Of a stretch of 64,000 nucleotides of DNA, positions 8,117-16,130 are shown one piece after another. The stretch comes from Planosporangium spinosum (GTDB lineage: Bacteria; Actinomycetota; Actinomycetes; Mycobacteriales; Micromonosporaceae). Made by a program: the position numbers and the translations under genes. The notes beneath the pieces were generated by a model that was not told the DNA's origin, searched no databases, and was given only the letters and a program-made list of their open reading frames with translations. Location of the stretch: positions 372,001 through 436,000 of the forward strand of contig NZ_JBLYUB010000001.1 of the NCBI RefSeq assembly GCF_049999945.1, read 5' to 3'. Positions within the stretch are counted from its first letter, which is position 1. The number at the start of each line of letters is the position of its first letter.

Positions 8117-8743
8117 TCACCCCGGCGCGGCGAGGGCCGCATAGACGATGATGTTGTCGTTGTAGTTGCCCGACGCCGAGTCGAAGCTGCCACCGCAGGT
8201 GATCAGGCGCAGCTCCGGGCGGGTGGTGGCGGCATAGACCCGACCGGTGGGGAATTCACCCTTGTCCACCTGCTCGGTCCGGTAGACCACGAACCGGGCG
8301 GTGCTGCCGTCCCGGCGGGTGATGAGCACCTGGTCTCCACGCCTGAGCTTGGACAGCCGGTAGAAGATTCCCGGGTCGTTGTAGCCGTCCACGTGCCCGA
8401 CGATCACGGCCGCGCCCGCCTCCCCCGGGGTCGGCCCCAGGGAGTACCAGCCGGCCTGCATCGGGTCCTCCACCGGAGGAACCTGGATGGTCCGGTCAGG
8501 GTTGAGCCCGAGCGGCAGCAACGACGAGGTCGCGCCGATGGCGGGAATGGACACGCGCACCGGTACGGACCGGGGCAACGCCACCTCAGCGGGCTGCCAC
8601 GGCGCGGGAGCGGGCTGCCCCGCCGACCAACCGGTCAGCGAGACAGCCTCGAACGCGAGTGAACCAATGGCCAGCAGCGCGGCCAGGATGACGACCGTGC
8701 CGAGCGCCACGCTGCGGACCTGCCGCGGCAGGTGACTACTCAT
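8117..8743 (-). CDS. Class F sortase
   Basis: A 208-residue membrane-anchored transpeptidase. One N-terminal membrane segment (about residues 12-32) is followed by the sortase barrel: VSIPAIGATSSLLPLGL, the catalytic histidine in VIVGHVDGY (His117), RRGDQVLITRRDG, and the catalytic cysteine in RLITCGGSFD (Cys183). The TCGGSFD...Y.DN..VYA ending identifies class F. No arginine follows Cys183; the usual sortase catalytic arginine lies in this last strand, so a change here deserves checking. The ATG at 8743 overlaps the stop of the upstream substrate gene by 8 nt, so the pair is translationally coupled. Its likely job is to attach that protein, and perhaps the paralogue encoded at 34.3-34.9 kb, to the cell wall. 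Confidence 0.87.
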   Translation of the reverse strand: MSSHLPRQVRSVALGTVVILAALLAIGSLAFEAVSLTGWSAGQPAPAPWQPAEVALPRSVPVRVSIPAIGATSSLLPLGLNPDRTIQVPPVEDPMQAGWYSLGPTPGEAGAAVIVGHVDGYNDPGIFYRLSKLRRGDQVLITRRDGSTARFVVYRTEQVDKGEFPTGRVYAATTRPELRLITCGGSFDSASGNYNDNIIVYAALAAPG

Positions 8744-9233
8744 TCAACGCCCGACGGCGGCGCGCCACGACGACGCCACCCACGGTGAGCAGGCCCGCGG
8801 TGGCCATCGACAGCAGAACGGTCGGGTCGCCGGACCCGGCGGTGCCGCCACCACCGGCGCTGACCGCACCGGTCGGTGTCGTCGCTACGCCCTTCGGCAC
8901 CGCCGTCACGGTGGCCGTCGTGGTGGTCTCGCTCGGCGTCGGAGTCGCCCCGGTCAGCGGACGGTCGGCCATCGCACCGCCGCCGGCACTGATCGCACCC
9001 TTCGGCACCGCCGTCACGGTGGCCGTTGCGGTGGTCTCGCTCGGCGTCGGAGTCGCCCCGGCCAGCGGACGGCTGGCCGCCGCGGCGCTGGTAGCACCCA
9101 GGGCCGTCGCGGCCAGCGCGACCACCATCACCGGAAGCGCCGCCGCCCCCGCCAGCCGCGCCCGACGGCCGTCGCGGCGGTGAACAGGGAGTTCCGGCTG
9201 CGGCGACGATGCACTTCGGATCACTTTACGCAC
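8736..9233 (-). CDS. Probable sortase-anchored surface protein with SAGGGG-type C-terminal signal
   Basis: A 165-residue protein: signal peptide (RRARLAGAAALPVMVVALAATALG), a Thr/Pro/Ser-rich low-complexity body, then GAVSAGGGGTAG, a 20-residue hydrophobic segment and a RRRR tail, which is the layout of a sortase substrate lacking LPXTG. The body is an internal duplication: RPL(A/T)GATPTPSETT, TATVTAVPKG and a SAGGG motif each occur twice. GTG 9233 is chosen because AGGGGGAA lies just upstream and because the start aligns exactly with that of the paralogue at 34944. A stalk or spacer role is likely; no binding domain is seen. It is encoded immediately upstream of, and overlapping, the class F sortase. 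Promoter and leader are described at 9371-9395. Confidence 0.75.
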   Translation of the reverse strand: MRKVIRSASSPQPELPVHRRDGRRARLAGAAALPVMVVALAATALGATSAAAASRPLAGATPTPSETTATATVTAVPKGAISAGGGAMADRPLTGATPTPSETTTTATVTAVPKGVATTPTGAVSAGGGGTAGSGDPTVLLSMATAGLLTVGGVVVARRRRALNE

Positions 9234-9370
9234 AATTCCCCCTCGGATCTCAGAGTCGGAGTACTGACCGTGGAACTGCTGGGGTTTCGCCTTGTGCGAC
9301 ATGCGTGGCGTGACCTACGCCGGCGGTACCGGTCGGGCTACGCCGTCGGTACTAGACCGGCGGAGGCGCA

Positions 9371-9395
9371 GTACCCCGACCGCGGCGAGCTATCC
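9371..9395 (-). promoter_or_regulatory. Sigma-B/F-like promoter of the sortase operon
   Basis: Read on the minus strand, GGAT (9392-9395), a 15-nt spacer, and GGGTAC (9371-9376) match the GNNT-N14-16-GGGTAY consensus of actinobacterial SigB/SigF-type promoters. It lies 138 nt before the GTG at 9233. The same 23-nt block with one change stands 137 nt before the paralogous gene at 34944. The leader between also contains a conserved AGTTCCA-centred block. Confidence 0.65.
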
Positions 9396-9470
9396 TCCGA
9401 CCCCGGGAAAATCCGAGGGGTTCTTTCCGCGTCCCGCACGCCCGACGCGAGCAGGCGCCACGGGTGCGTG

Positions 9471-10232
9471 TCAGGTCTCCAGGACCGGTCGACCGCTCCG
9501 GTGTCGCCCACCCGCCGGCGGCCGGTCCCCGGGCACGGCGTCCACCGCCGCACCCGCCTCCACGACTCCGGGCGCCGCCGGCACGGCGATGGCTGTCACC
9601 AGCAGGTCCCGCCCCGCCGCCCAGCGGCCGGTGAACCGGTCCAGTCGGCTGTCGTCGGCCAGTACCGGCCCGTCGACCAGCAGTCTGGCGTGGAAGGCAC
9701 CGTGTCGCGGGTCGACCGTGACGGCGGCCTGGTCGAAATCGAGCCAGCGGCGGGTCAGCGGGAACCAGGCTTTGTACACGGCCTCCTTCACGGAGAACAA
9801 CAGCCGGTCCCACCGCACCGCCGGATGGTCACGCAGGTACGCGGCGACCCACCGCCGCTCCTCGTCGAGCGCCACCACGTCCAGGACCCCCGACGGCAGC
9901 GGCTCGTTCGGCTCCGCGTCCACTCCCAGCGTCGCGATGTCCCAGGCGTGGGCGACGACCGCCGCCCGGTACCCGGCGCAGTGCGTCATGCTGCCGACCA
10001 CGCCCTCCGGCCAGACCGGGCCGCCACGCGGCCCGGGCACGATGGGCACGGGCGGGTACCCCAGAGCGGCCAACGCCCGCCGGGCGCAACCGCGCACGGT
10101 GGTGAACTCCCGGCGCCGCTTCTCCACCGCCTTGGCGATCGCCCGCTCCTCGTCCGGGAACAGCTCGCACGGCGCGGAGTCGTCGAACGCCTCGGCCGAA
10201 GCCACCGGCTCCGGCAGCAGCGCCGCTATCAC
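9471..10232 (-). CDS. 4'-phosphopantetheinyl transferase (Sfp/PptT type)
   Basis: A 253-residue Sfp-family enzyme that transfers the phosphopantetheine arm of CoA to acyl- or peptidyl-carrier proteins. Diagnostic motifs: KRRREFTTVRGCARRAL, VGSMTHCAGYRAAVV, LGVDAEPNEPLP (Mg-binding acidic residues) and FSVKEAVYKAWFPLT. GTG 10232 is preferred since it starts VIAALLPEPVASAEAF like the family and overlaps the preceding stop by 4 nt (GTGA); GTG 10238 is possible. The metallophosphoesterase upstream and this gene form a tight pair, matching the mycobacterial arrangement of PptH with PptT. The last ~35 residues are Pro/Gly/Ala-rich beyond the usual family end. No PKS, NRPS or fatty-acid genes lie in the window, so its carrier-protein clients are elsewhere. 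Confidence 0.88.
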   Translation of the reverse strand: MIAALLPEPVASAEAFDDSAPCELFPDEERAIAKAVEKRRREFTTVRGCARRALAALGYPPVPIVPGPRGGPVWPEGVVGSMTHCAGYRAAVVAHAWDIATLGVDAEPNEPLPSGVLDVVALDEERRWVAAYLRDHPAVRWDRLLFSVKEAVYKAWFPLTRRWLDFDQAAVTVDPRHGAFHARLLVDGPVLADDSRLDRFTGRWAAGRDLLVTAIAVPAAPGVVEAGAAVDAVPGDRPPAGGRHRSGRPVLET

Positions 10233-11071
10233 CGACACGGCTCGGGGGTCAGGACGGCGCGCGCCGGCCGGGGAGTATCGCCGCGCCGGCGCCACTCCCG
10301 CGGGTACCCCAGCGACACCTCCTCGAAGCGCACGCCGTCGTGCCAGGTGGTCCGCGGGATGTGCAGGTGGCCGTAGACCACCACGGCGGCGCGGAAACGC
10401 AGGTGCCAGTCGGCGGTGAGCGTGGTGCCGCACCACTGGGCGAACTCGGGGTAGCGCAGGATCCTGGTCGGTTCCCGGACCAGCGGATAGTGGTTGACCA
10501 GGACGGTGGGCACGTCCGGGTCGACAGCGGCGAGCCGCCGCTCGGTCTGCGCCACCCGTATCCGGCACCACTCCTCCCGGCCCGGGTAGGGGTCCGGATG
10601 CAGCAGCGTCTCGTCGGTACAGACCACGCCCGTCTCGTACGCCCGGCGCAGGGACTGCTCCGTGGTGGTCGTGCCCGGCGCGCGGAACGAGTAGTCGTAC
10701 AGCAGGAACAGCGGCGCCACGATGACCGGACCGGCCGGGCCGTCCCAGACCGGGTAGGGGTCCTCCGGGGTGTCCACGCCGATGCGCCGGCACATCCGCA
10801 CCAGGTGGCGGTATCGCTGGTCGCCGCGCAACTGCACCGGATCGTCCGGCAACGTCCACAGTTCATGGTTGCCCGGTGCCCAGATCACCCGGGCGAACCG
10901 CTGACGCAGCAGCATCAGGGCCCATTCGACGTCGGCCATCCGCTCGCCGACGTCACCGGCGACGATCAGCCAGTCACCCGGCGACGCGGGCTCGAACTCC
11001 GCCACGAACCGGCGGTTCTCCGGGTAAGCGACGTGCAGGTCGCTCACCGCCCAGAGATTCCGGTTGTCCAT
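10229..11071 (-). CDS. Metallophosphoesterase, PptH-like
   Basis: A 280-residue calcineurin-fold phosphoesterase. The five metal-ligand blocks are present in order: SDLHVAYPENR, IVAGDVGE, APGNHELW, LVNHYPLV and VYGHLHIPRTTWHDG. No signal peptide is visible, so it is cytoplasmic. In Mycobacterium tuberculosis the homologous neighbour of the phosphopantetheinyl transferase PptT is PptH, which removes the phosphopantetheine arm from carrier proteins; the same order and a 4-nt overlap here suggest that function (inference by context). The ATG at 11071 begins MDNRNLWAVSDLHV, fitting the fold start; the much longer upstream open frame to 11440 has no coding character. Confidence 0.82.
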   Translation of the reverse strand: MDNRNLWAVSDLHVAYPENRRFVAEFEPASPGDWLIVAGDVGERMADVEWALMLLRQRFARVIWAPGNHELWTLPDDPVQLRGDQRYRHLVRMCRRIGVDTPEDPYPVWDGPAGPVIVAPLFLLYDYSFRAPGTTTTEQSLRRAYETGVVCTDETLLHPDPYPGREEWCRIRVAQTERRLAAVDPDVPTVLVNHYPLVREPTRILRYPEFAQWCGTTLTADWHLRFRAAVVVYGHLHIPRTTWHDGVRFEEVSLGYPREWRRRGDTPRPARAVLTPEPCR

Positions 11072-11655
11072 CGGTCGATCCGTCCCCGTTCCGGCACCCG
11101 GTGTCCGCACCGCCCGAGCCGCCCGGCTGCCTGGGCGGCTCGTCATGTCATGCACTCTATGGAGCGTGCCCGGCGGCGCAACCCCTGTCGCACCCCGATG
11201 CCGCACTCCGGTGCCGCAGGGGCAACCGGTTCGCACCGCCAGGCGACCGGGTAGCCATCCGTTCCGATCGACGCCCCACCAGACGATGGACGCGCCCCTC
11301 TCACACCAGGCGAGAGAGGGGAGAAACGACGGAACATACGCCGATTCACGTATTGGAAATCGCCGAATTGCGGTGAACTGAACATGACGGCGGTATCCGC
11401 TCCACGCTCGCGTCACGCCCCCTCCACCGGGATCCGCCATCCGTCCACCGAGGCCGTAACGCGGTGACCGACGCCGGGCCCGGTGATCAGCCGGCTACGC
11501 CGCTCACCCGTCCCCGTTGTCTGAGCCCCTCGCCCGGGGCACCCGCGGTACGCCGCGCCGGCACCCGGTGCCACAGACCACCCGTCGCGGGTGAGGACGG
11601 GTCACGACTTCCTCTGTCACCGTTCCCGTAGGTGTGAGACGGAAAGGGTTAGGCC
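11072..11655. other. Intergenic region between divergent genes
   Basis: This 584-bp region separates the PptH-like gene (minus) from the debranching-enzyme gene (plus). A patch around 11330-11385 is poorer in GC than its surroundings and could hold promoters, but no clear -35/-10 pair, operator or RNA gene is seen. ACGGAAAGGG at about 11639-11648 serves as the ribosome-binding site of the next gene. Confidence 0.5.
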
Positions 11656-13821
11656 ATGACCACCCAGACAGCGGAGAAGCGTCGGGCGACCCCTGCGAAC
11701 CCGTACCCCGGTGCGGCCGACGAGACGAACCTGCTGGAGTCCGAACTGCGCGCGCTGCCACCGGAGCTGGGCTGCGGCGCGCTGGCGGTGCTCGATGGCC
11801 GGACGTTCATGTACTCCGACGCGGTGGGAGACGTACCGAAGGGCTCGGTGGGTGGGCTGGTGCACGCCGACACCCGCTACCTCGACGAGTGGGTGCTCAC
11901 CGTCAACGGCGCCCGACTGCTGGAACTGCGCTCCGGCCTCGGTGAGCACTTCCAGGCGACGTTCTACCTGACCAACCCGGATCTGCCGGACCTACCGGCC
12001 AACGCGATCGGGGTGCGCCGCCGGCGGGTGGTCGGGCGCGGCATCGGCGAGCGGATCGAGGTGACCAACTACGCCGACCGCACACTGCGGTTGCGGGTGC
12101 GGCTGACGGCCGGCAGCGACTTCGCCGACCTGTTCGAGATCAAGCATCGGGTACAGGACCGGTCGGACAAGATCAGCCGGGATCACGCGCCGGACGGTTC
12201 GCGGCTCTCACTGGTCTACCGCAACGACGGATTCGAGGCCAGTACCGAGGTGCGGGCGGCACCGCCGGCCACGGTCATCGACGGCAACGCCCTGGTGTGG
12301 GACCTGGAGCTGTCGGTGGGCGACCGGTGGCAGTGCGACCTGCAACTGCCGCTGCCGACCGCCGACACCGAGATCGCCCCGCCGCAGCGCCGGCCGGATC
12401 ACGTGGCGCACATGTCCCTCGATCCGGTGATCGAGTGGCGCACCAGTCTGGCCCGCTTCGAAAGCGACTCCCACGAGTTCGAGCAGAGCCTCAACCGGAC
12501 CGTCTGCGACCTGGCGGCACTACGCATCATGATGCGGGTCGGCACCGAGGACGTCATGCTGCCCGCCGCCGGGCTGCCCTGGTTCCTCACCCTGTTCGGC
12601 CGCGACACCCTCATCACCGCCTACCAGACCCTGTGCATGGGTCCGGCGCTGGCCGAGGGCGCCCTGATCGCGCTCGCCGCGTACCAGGGCACCGAGTGCA
12701 ACGACTTCCGCGACGAGGAGCCGGGCAAGATCCTGCACGAGGTCCGCACCGGCGAGCTGACCCAGTTGGGGCTGCGCCCGCACAACCCGTACTACGGCAC
12801 CGCCGACGCCACCCCGCTGTGGCTGATCCTGCTGTCGGAGTACTGGCGCTGGACCGACGACGACGACCTGGTCCGGACATTCCGCGACAACGTCATGGCG
12901 GCGCTGAACTGGATCGACCAGTACGGCGACCGGGACGGCGACGGGTACGTCGAGTACCAGACCCGCTCCCCGGAAGGCCTGGGCAACCAGTGCTGGCGCG
13001 ACTCGTGGGACGGGGTGCTGTACTCCGACGGCGGCATGCCGCCGCTGCCGATCGCCACCTGCGAGATCCAGGGCTACGTCTACGACGCTAAGATGCGCGT
13101 CGCCGACCTCGCCGACGGGCCGTTGCGGGATCCCGCGCTCGCCGCCCGGCTGCGCGACGAAGCCGCCCGGCTGAAAGCGCGGTTCAACACCGACTTCTGG
13201 ATCGACGCCCGGGGCGGCTACTACGCCCTCGGCCTCGACGGCGACAAACGCCCCATCGACTCCATGACCTCCGACATGGGCCACCTGCTGTGGTCGGGCA
13301 TCGTCCCCGACGACCGCGCCGGCACGATCGTCGGGCAGCTCATGTCCGACCAGCTGTTCTCCGGCTGGGGTGTGCGCACCCTGGCCACGACCGACATCCC
13401 GTACAACCCGATCGGCTACCACCGCGGCACGGTCTGGCCGCACGACAACTCGCTCATCGTCGCCGGGATGGCCCGCTACGGCTACCGCGACGAGGCCAAC
13501 CGCCTGTCCATGGGGCTCACCGACGCGGCGTCGTTCTCCGAGCACCGGCTGCCCGAGGCGTTCGCCGGGTACCCGCGCGGCGAGACCGGCTTCCCGGTCG
13601 AGTACCCGACCGCCTGCAACCCGCAGGCCTGGGCGGCCTGCACACCCCTGCTGATCAAGCGCGCGATGCTCGGGCTGGAGCCGCACGCCGGCCGGCTCAC
13701 CATCGACCCCGACCTGCCCGAGGCCGTCGGCCGGGTGAAGGTGGCCGGGATCAAGGCGTTCGGCACCCGCTGGGACATCGAGGCGATCGGCCGCCGAGGG
13801 TACGTCCGGCTGGCTCGCTGA
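11656..13821 (+). CDS. Amylo-alpha-1,6-glucosidase / glycogen debranching-type enzyme
   Basis: A 721-residue protein with the two-part layout of bacterial debranching-type enzymes: an N-terminal beta domain (about residues 40-260, with LDGRTFMYSDAVGDVPKGSVGGLVHADTRYLDEW and YADRTLRLRV) and a C-terminal (alpha/alpha)6 barrel (LPWFLTLFGRDTLITAYQTL, GTADATPLWLILLSEYWRW, DGDGYVEYQ, WRDSWDGV, GYHRGTVWPHDNSLIVAGM, FPVEYPTACNPQAWAA). The acidic residues in GRDT and the W-D-S region are the likely catalytic set. It would hydrolyse alpha-1,6 branch points in glycogen or related oligosaccharides in the cytoplasm; no signal peptide is present. GAAAGGG lies 7 nt upstream of ATG. It stands as a single gene, 108 nt before the MEDS gene. 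Confidence 0.88.
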   Translation: MTTQTAEKRRATPANPYPGAADETNLLESELRALPPELGCGALAVLDGRTFMYSDAVGDVPKGSVGGLVHADTRYLDEWVLTVNGARLLELRSGLGEHFQATFYLTNPDLPDLPANAIGVRRRRVVGRGIGERIEVTNYADRTLRLRVRLTAGSDFADLFEIKHRVQDRSDKISRDHAPDGSRLSLVYRNDGFEASTEVRAAPPATVIDGNALVWDLELSVGDRWQCDLQLPLPTADTEIAPPQRRPDHVAHMSLDPVIEWRTSLARFESDSHEFEQSLNRTVCDLAALRIMMRVGTEDVMLPAAGLPWFLTLFGRDTLITAYQTLCMGPALAEGALIALAAYQGTECNDFRDEEPGKILHEVRTGELTQLGLRPHNPYYGTADATPLWLILLSEYWRWTDDDDLVRTFRDNVMAALNWIDQYGDRDGDGYVEYQTRSPEGLGNQCWRDSWDGVLYSDGGMPPLPIATCEIQGYVYDAKMRVADLADGPLRDPALAARLRDEAARLKARFNTDFWIDARGGYYALGLDGDKRPIDSMTSDMGHLLWSGIVPDDRAGTIVGQLMSDQLFSGWGVRTLATTDIPYNPIGYHRGTVWPHDNSLIVAGMARYGYRDEANRLSMGLTDAASFSEHRLPEAFAGYPRGETGFPVEYPTACNPQAWAACTPLLIKRAMLGLEPHAGRLTIDPDLPEAVGRVKVAGIKAFGTRWDIEAIGRRGYVRLAR

Positions 13822-13929
13822 CCACCGGCGGGGGCGCCGGCCGGACGCGCCGGTGGGCGGCCGTACCGGCGGCGCGTGGCGCGTGCTCTACCGTGGGCTG
13901 ACCTTCGAACACGAACAGGTGGCCCGGTG

Positions 13930-14805
13930 ATGGCGGACACGACGGTACTGGACGAGGTGGGCGCGGGCGACCACGCGTGCCTGACCTTCTCCGACACGGA
14001 GGAGCGACTGGACCTGCTCGCCGGGTTCGTACGCGACGGGTTGCGCACCGGGCAGAAGGTCGTGTGCTGGACCGACTCGATCGAACCGGAGGCGCTCGTC
14101 GACGAGCTCGCGGCCCGGTCGGTGCGTCCCGGCTCGGCACTGCGGCGGGGGCAGCTACGGGTCGCGGCGGCCGGGCAGTCCCTGCTGGCCAGCCGGGCCG
14201 GCGCGGCGGGCATGGTCCAGGCACTGGCCGGAGAGTTGGAGCGGGCCGGCCGGGAGGGCTTCCCCGGGCTGCGGGTGACCGCCGACATGGGCTGGGCCAC
14301 CCGGCCCACGGCGACGGCCGATGACCTGGTCGGGTTCGAGACGAAGGTGGCCGACCTGTTCGCCGACGGGCGGCTGTGCCTGATCTGCCAGTACGACCGG
14401 GACCGCTTCGACGCGGTCACCCTCGCCTTCGCCGCCAGGACCCACCCCACGACCGTCGCCGCACCGGTCTACCACGAGCATCCGCTGCTGCGGGTCTGCC
14501 GCCAGTACAGCCCGCCCGGCGTCCGCATCGCCGGGGAGCTGGACTACCGCCACCGCGACATCCTCGAGCAGGCCCTCGCCGAGTCCCGCCGGCTGGACCG
14601 GCACATGCACCTCAACCTGACCGGGCTGGACTTCATCGACGCGGCCTGCGCCGCGGTGATCGTGTCGACCGCCGTGGCGCTACCGGCGTCCCGGCGGATG
14701 ACCGTGACCTGCCGGCGGCTGGTGGGCACGATGCTGGACCTGGTCGGCGCGGTTGGCGCACCGCGCCTCCGGGTACGACGGGCGCGTGAGCATGACCAGC
14801 CCTGA
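13930..14805 (+). CDS. MEDS-domain sensor with C-terminal STAS domain (anti-anti-sigma type)
   Basis: A 291-residue protein. The first ~175 residues form a MEDS (DcmR-type sensory) domain: GAGDHACLTFSDTEERLDLLAGFVRDGLRTGQKVVCWTD and DLFADGRLCLICQYDRDRFD, a fold that includes a conserved His-Cys start and is proposed to sense small hydrocarbons or methylated compounds. Residues ~195-285 form a STAS domain (IAGELDYRHRDILEQALAE, MHLNLTGLDFIDAACAAVIV), with serine/threonine-poor switch region. It overlaps the next gene, an RsbW-like ATPase, by 14 nt, so the two probably form a partner-switching pair controlling an unlinked sigma factor, possibly of the SigB type used by the two sortase-substrate promoters (inference). 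Confidence 0.85.
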   Translation: MADTTVLDEVGAGDHACLTFSDTEERLDLLAGFVRDGLRTGQKVVCWTDSIEPEALVDELAARSVRPGSALRRGQLRVAAAGQSLLASRAGAAGMVQALAGELERAGREGFPGLRVTADMGWATRPTATADDLVGFETKVADLFADGRLCLICQYDRDRFDAVTLAFAARTHPTTVAAPVYHEHPLLRVCRQYSPPGVRIAGELDYRHRDILEQALAESRRLDRHMHLNLTGLDFIDAACAAVIVSTAVALPASRRMTVTCRRLVGTMLDLVGAVGAPRLRVRRAREHDQP

Positions 14806-15274
14806 CGTTCCGGTCAGCGACCAGGAGCACCGGCCACTGGTCGAGGCGCCAGCGGTGGTCGGGGTGGATCAGCCCTTCGACGCCGACGGGCTGTACGCGC
14901 TGCGGGCCACCCTGGCCGCGCACGCCGTCCGGCTCGGGCTGACCGAGGAGACGGCCGAGCATCTGCTCATCGTGGCCAGCGAGCTGGCCACCAACGCGAT
15001 CCGGCACGGCGGCGGCGCCGGGCGGCTGCGGCTGTGGCGCACCGCGTCCACGCTGTACTGCCAGGTCAGCGACCATGGCCCGGGCATCGCCGACCCGAAC
15101 GCCGGCGGCACGCCGCCGGCCCGGCCGGACAACGGCGGCCACGGGCTGTGGATCTGCCGGCGGCTCTGCGACGACCTCACGATCGCCGGCGCCGGCGGTG
15201 ACGACCACGGCGCGATCGTCACCGCCGTCCTCCGCCTCACCGACCGCCCCGCGCCACCCGGTGACGGGGACTGA
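14792..15274 (+). CDS. RsbW-like ATP-binding anti-sigma factor / serine kinase
   Basis: A 160-residue HATPase_c_2 protein. The N-box region LLIVASELATNAIRHGGG, the G1 box VSDHGPGIADPN and the G2 region DNGGHGLWICRRLCDDL are intact, the arrangement of RsbW/SpoIIAB-type kinases that hold a sigma factor or phosphorylate a STAS antagonist. The ATG at 14792 (an in-frame GTG at 14786 is close by) lies inside the 3' end of the MEDS-STAS gene, so both are translated together. Its partner is probably that STAS domain. No sigma factor of group 3 is adjacent; the nearest is the ECF gene at 4 kb, which is not the usual target. Confidence 0.83.
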   Translation: MTSPDVPVSDQEHRPLVEAPAVVGVDQPFDADGLYALRATLAAHAVRLGLTEETAEHLLIVASELATNAIRHGGGAGRLRLWRTASTLYCQVSDHGPGIADPNAGGTPPARPDNGGHGLWICRRLCDDLTIAGAGGDDHGAIVTAVLRLTDRPAPPGDGD

Positions 15275-15288
15275 GCCGGCGCGGCCGC

Positions 15289-16110
15289 CTACCGGCTCGA
15301 CACCTCGTCGCGGGTCGCCTCCGCGCCGTCCGGCAGGGGCTCGCCGGTCTCCAGCAACGTCTTCAGGCTCGACACCAACGCCGGCCAGCCCTGGCCGACC
15401 ATCTCCCGCACGATGCTGCCCGGGTCGAAGTCGTCGTGGATGACCGTCAGCTTGACCAGCGGACCGTGCGGTTCGATGTCGAAGGTCACCTTCGACCGGC
15501 GCTCCGTCGACGCGGCGCGCAGGAACTCCGCGTCGAAACCGTGGGCGTCGGCGAACTCCCGGGTGAAGGTGTGCCACGTGTACGCGAGTCGCCGGTACGG
15601 CTCGGCCTCGAGGACGACCTGGTCCGGGTCGGCCGTGGCGACCCCACCCTCCTGCCAGGTCATGGTCGACCCCTCGGCCCAGTCCGTGTCGAAGGTCACT
15701 CCCCAGTACCGGCTGGTGAAGGCCGGGTCGGTCAACGCCTGCCAGAGCCGCTCCGGCGTGGTGTGGATGTACGTCGTGTAGACGAAAGCGGTGTCACTCA
15801 TCCGTGGGGCCTCCAGTGCCGCCTTGAGGTCCGCGAGCGCCCGGACGCGTTCGCGGTGGTACCGGCTGATCCATCGGTCGGCGATGGCGTTGATGGGCTC
15901 CGCGTTGAGGTAGTGCAGCTTCTCCCGACCGCGCCAGACCGTGGTCACGAGGTTGGCCGCTTCCAGCGCGGCCAGATGCTTGCTGACCGACTGCCGTGCC
16001 ATGCCCAGCCCGGCGGACAACTCTCGCAGACTCTGGCCGTTACGGCTGTTCAGCCTGTCGAGCAGTTCACGCCGGCTCGCATCGGCCAGCGCTTTGAACA
16101 CCTCGTCCAT
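15289..16110 (-). CDS. ArsR-family regulator fused to SRPBCC (AHSA1-like) domain
   Basis: A 273-residue two-domain protein. Residues 1-~105 are an ArsR-type winged helix (MDEVFKALADASRRELLDRL, LRELSAGLGMARQSVSKHLAALEAANLV, REKLHYLNAEPI). Residues ~115-265 are a START/AHSA1-like ligand-binding domain (FVYTTYIHTTPERLWQALTDPAFTSRYWG, SKVTFDIEPHGPLVKLTVIHDDFDP, GWPALVSSLKTLLETG). Normally such domains are encoded by adjacent genes; fusions occur in actinobacteria. No metal-binding cysteines of classical ArsR are seen, so the ligand is probably a hydrophobic molecule held by the SRPBCC cavity. ATG 16110 is the family start. It is almost certainly autoregulated through the large palindrome at 16131-16176. 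No partner gene follows closely. Confidence 0.87.
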   Translation of the reverse strand: MDEVFKALADASRRELLDRLNSRNGQSLRELSAGLGMARQSVSKHLAALEAANLVTTVWRGREKLHYLNAEPINAIADRWISRYHRERVRALADLKAALEAPRMSDTAFVYTTYIHTTPERLWQALTDPAFTSRYWGVTFDTDWAEGSTMTWQEGGVATADPDQVVLEAEPYRRLAYTWHTFTREFADAHGFDAEFLRAASTERRSKVTFDIEPHGPLVKLTVIHDDFDPGSIVREMVGQGWPALVSSLKTLLETGEPLPDGAEATRDEVSSR

Positions 16111-16130
16111 CCGTTGCCATCCGTCCAAAT

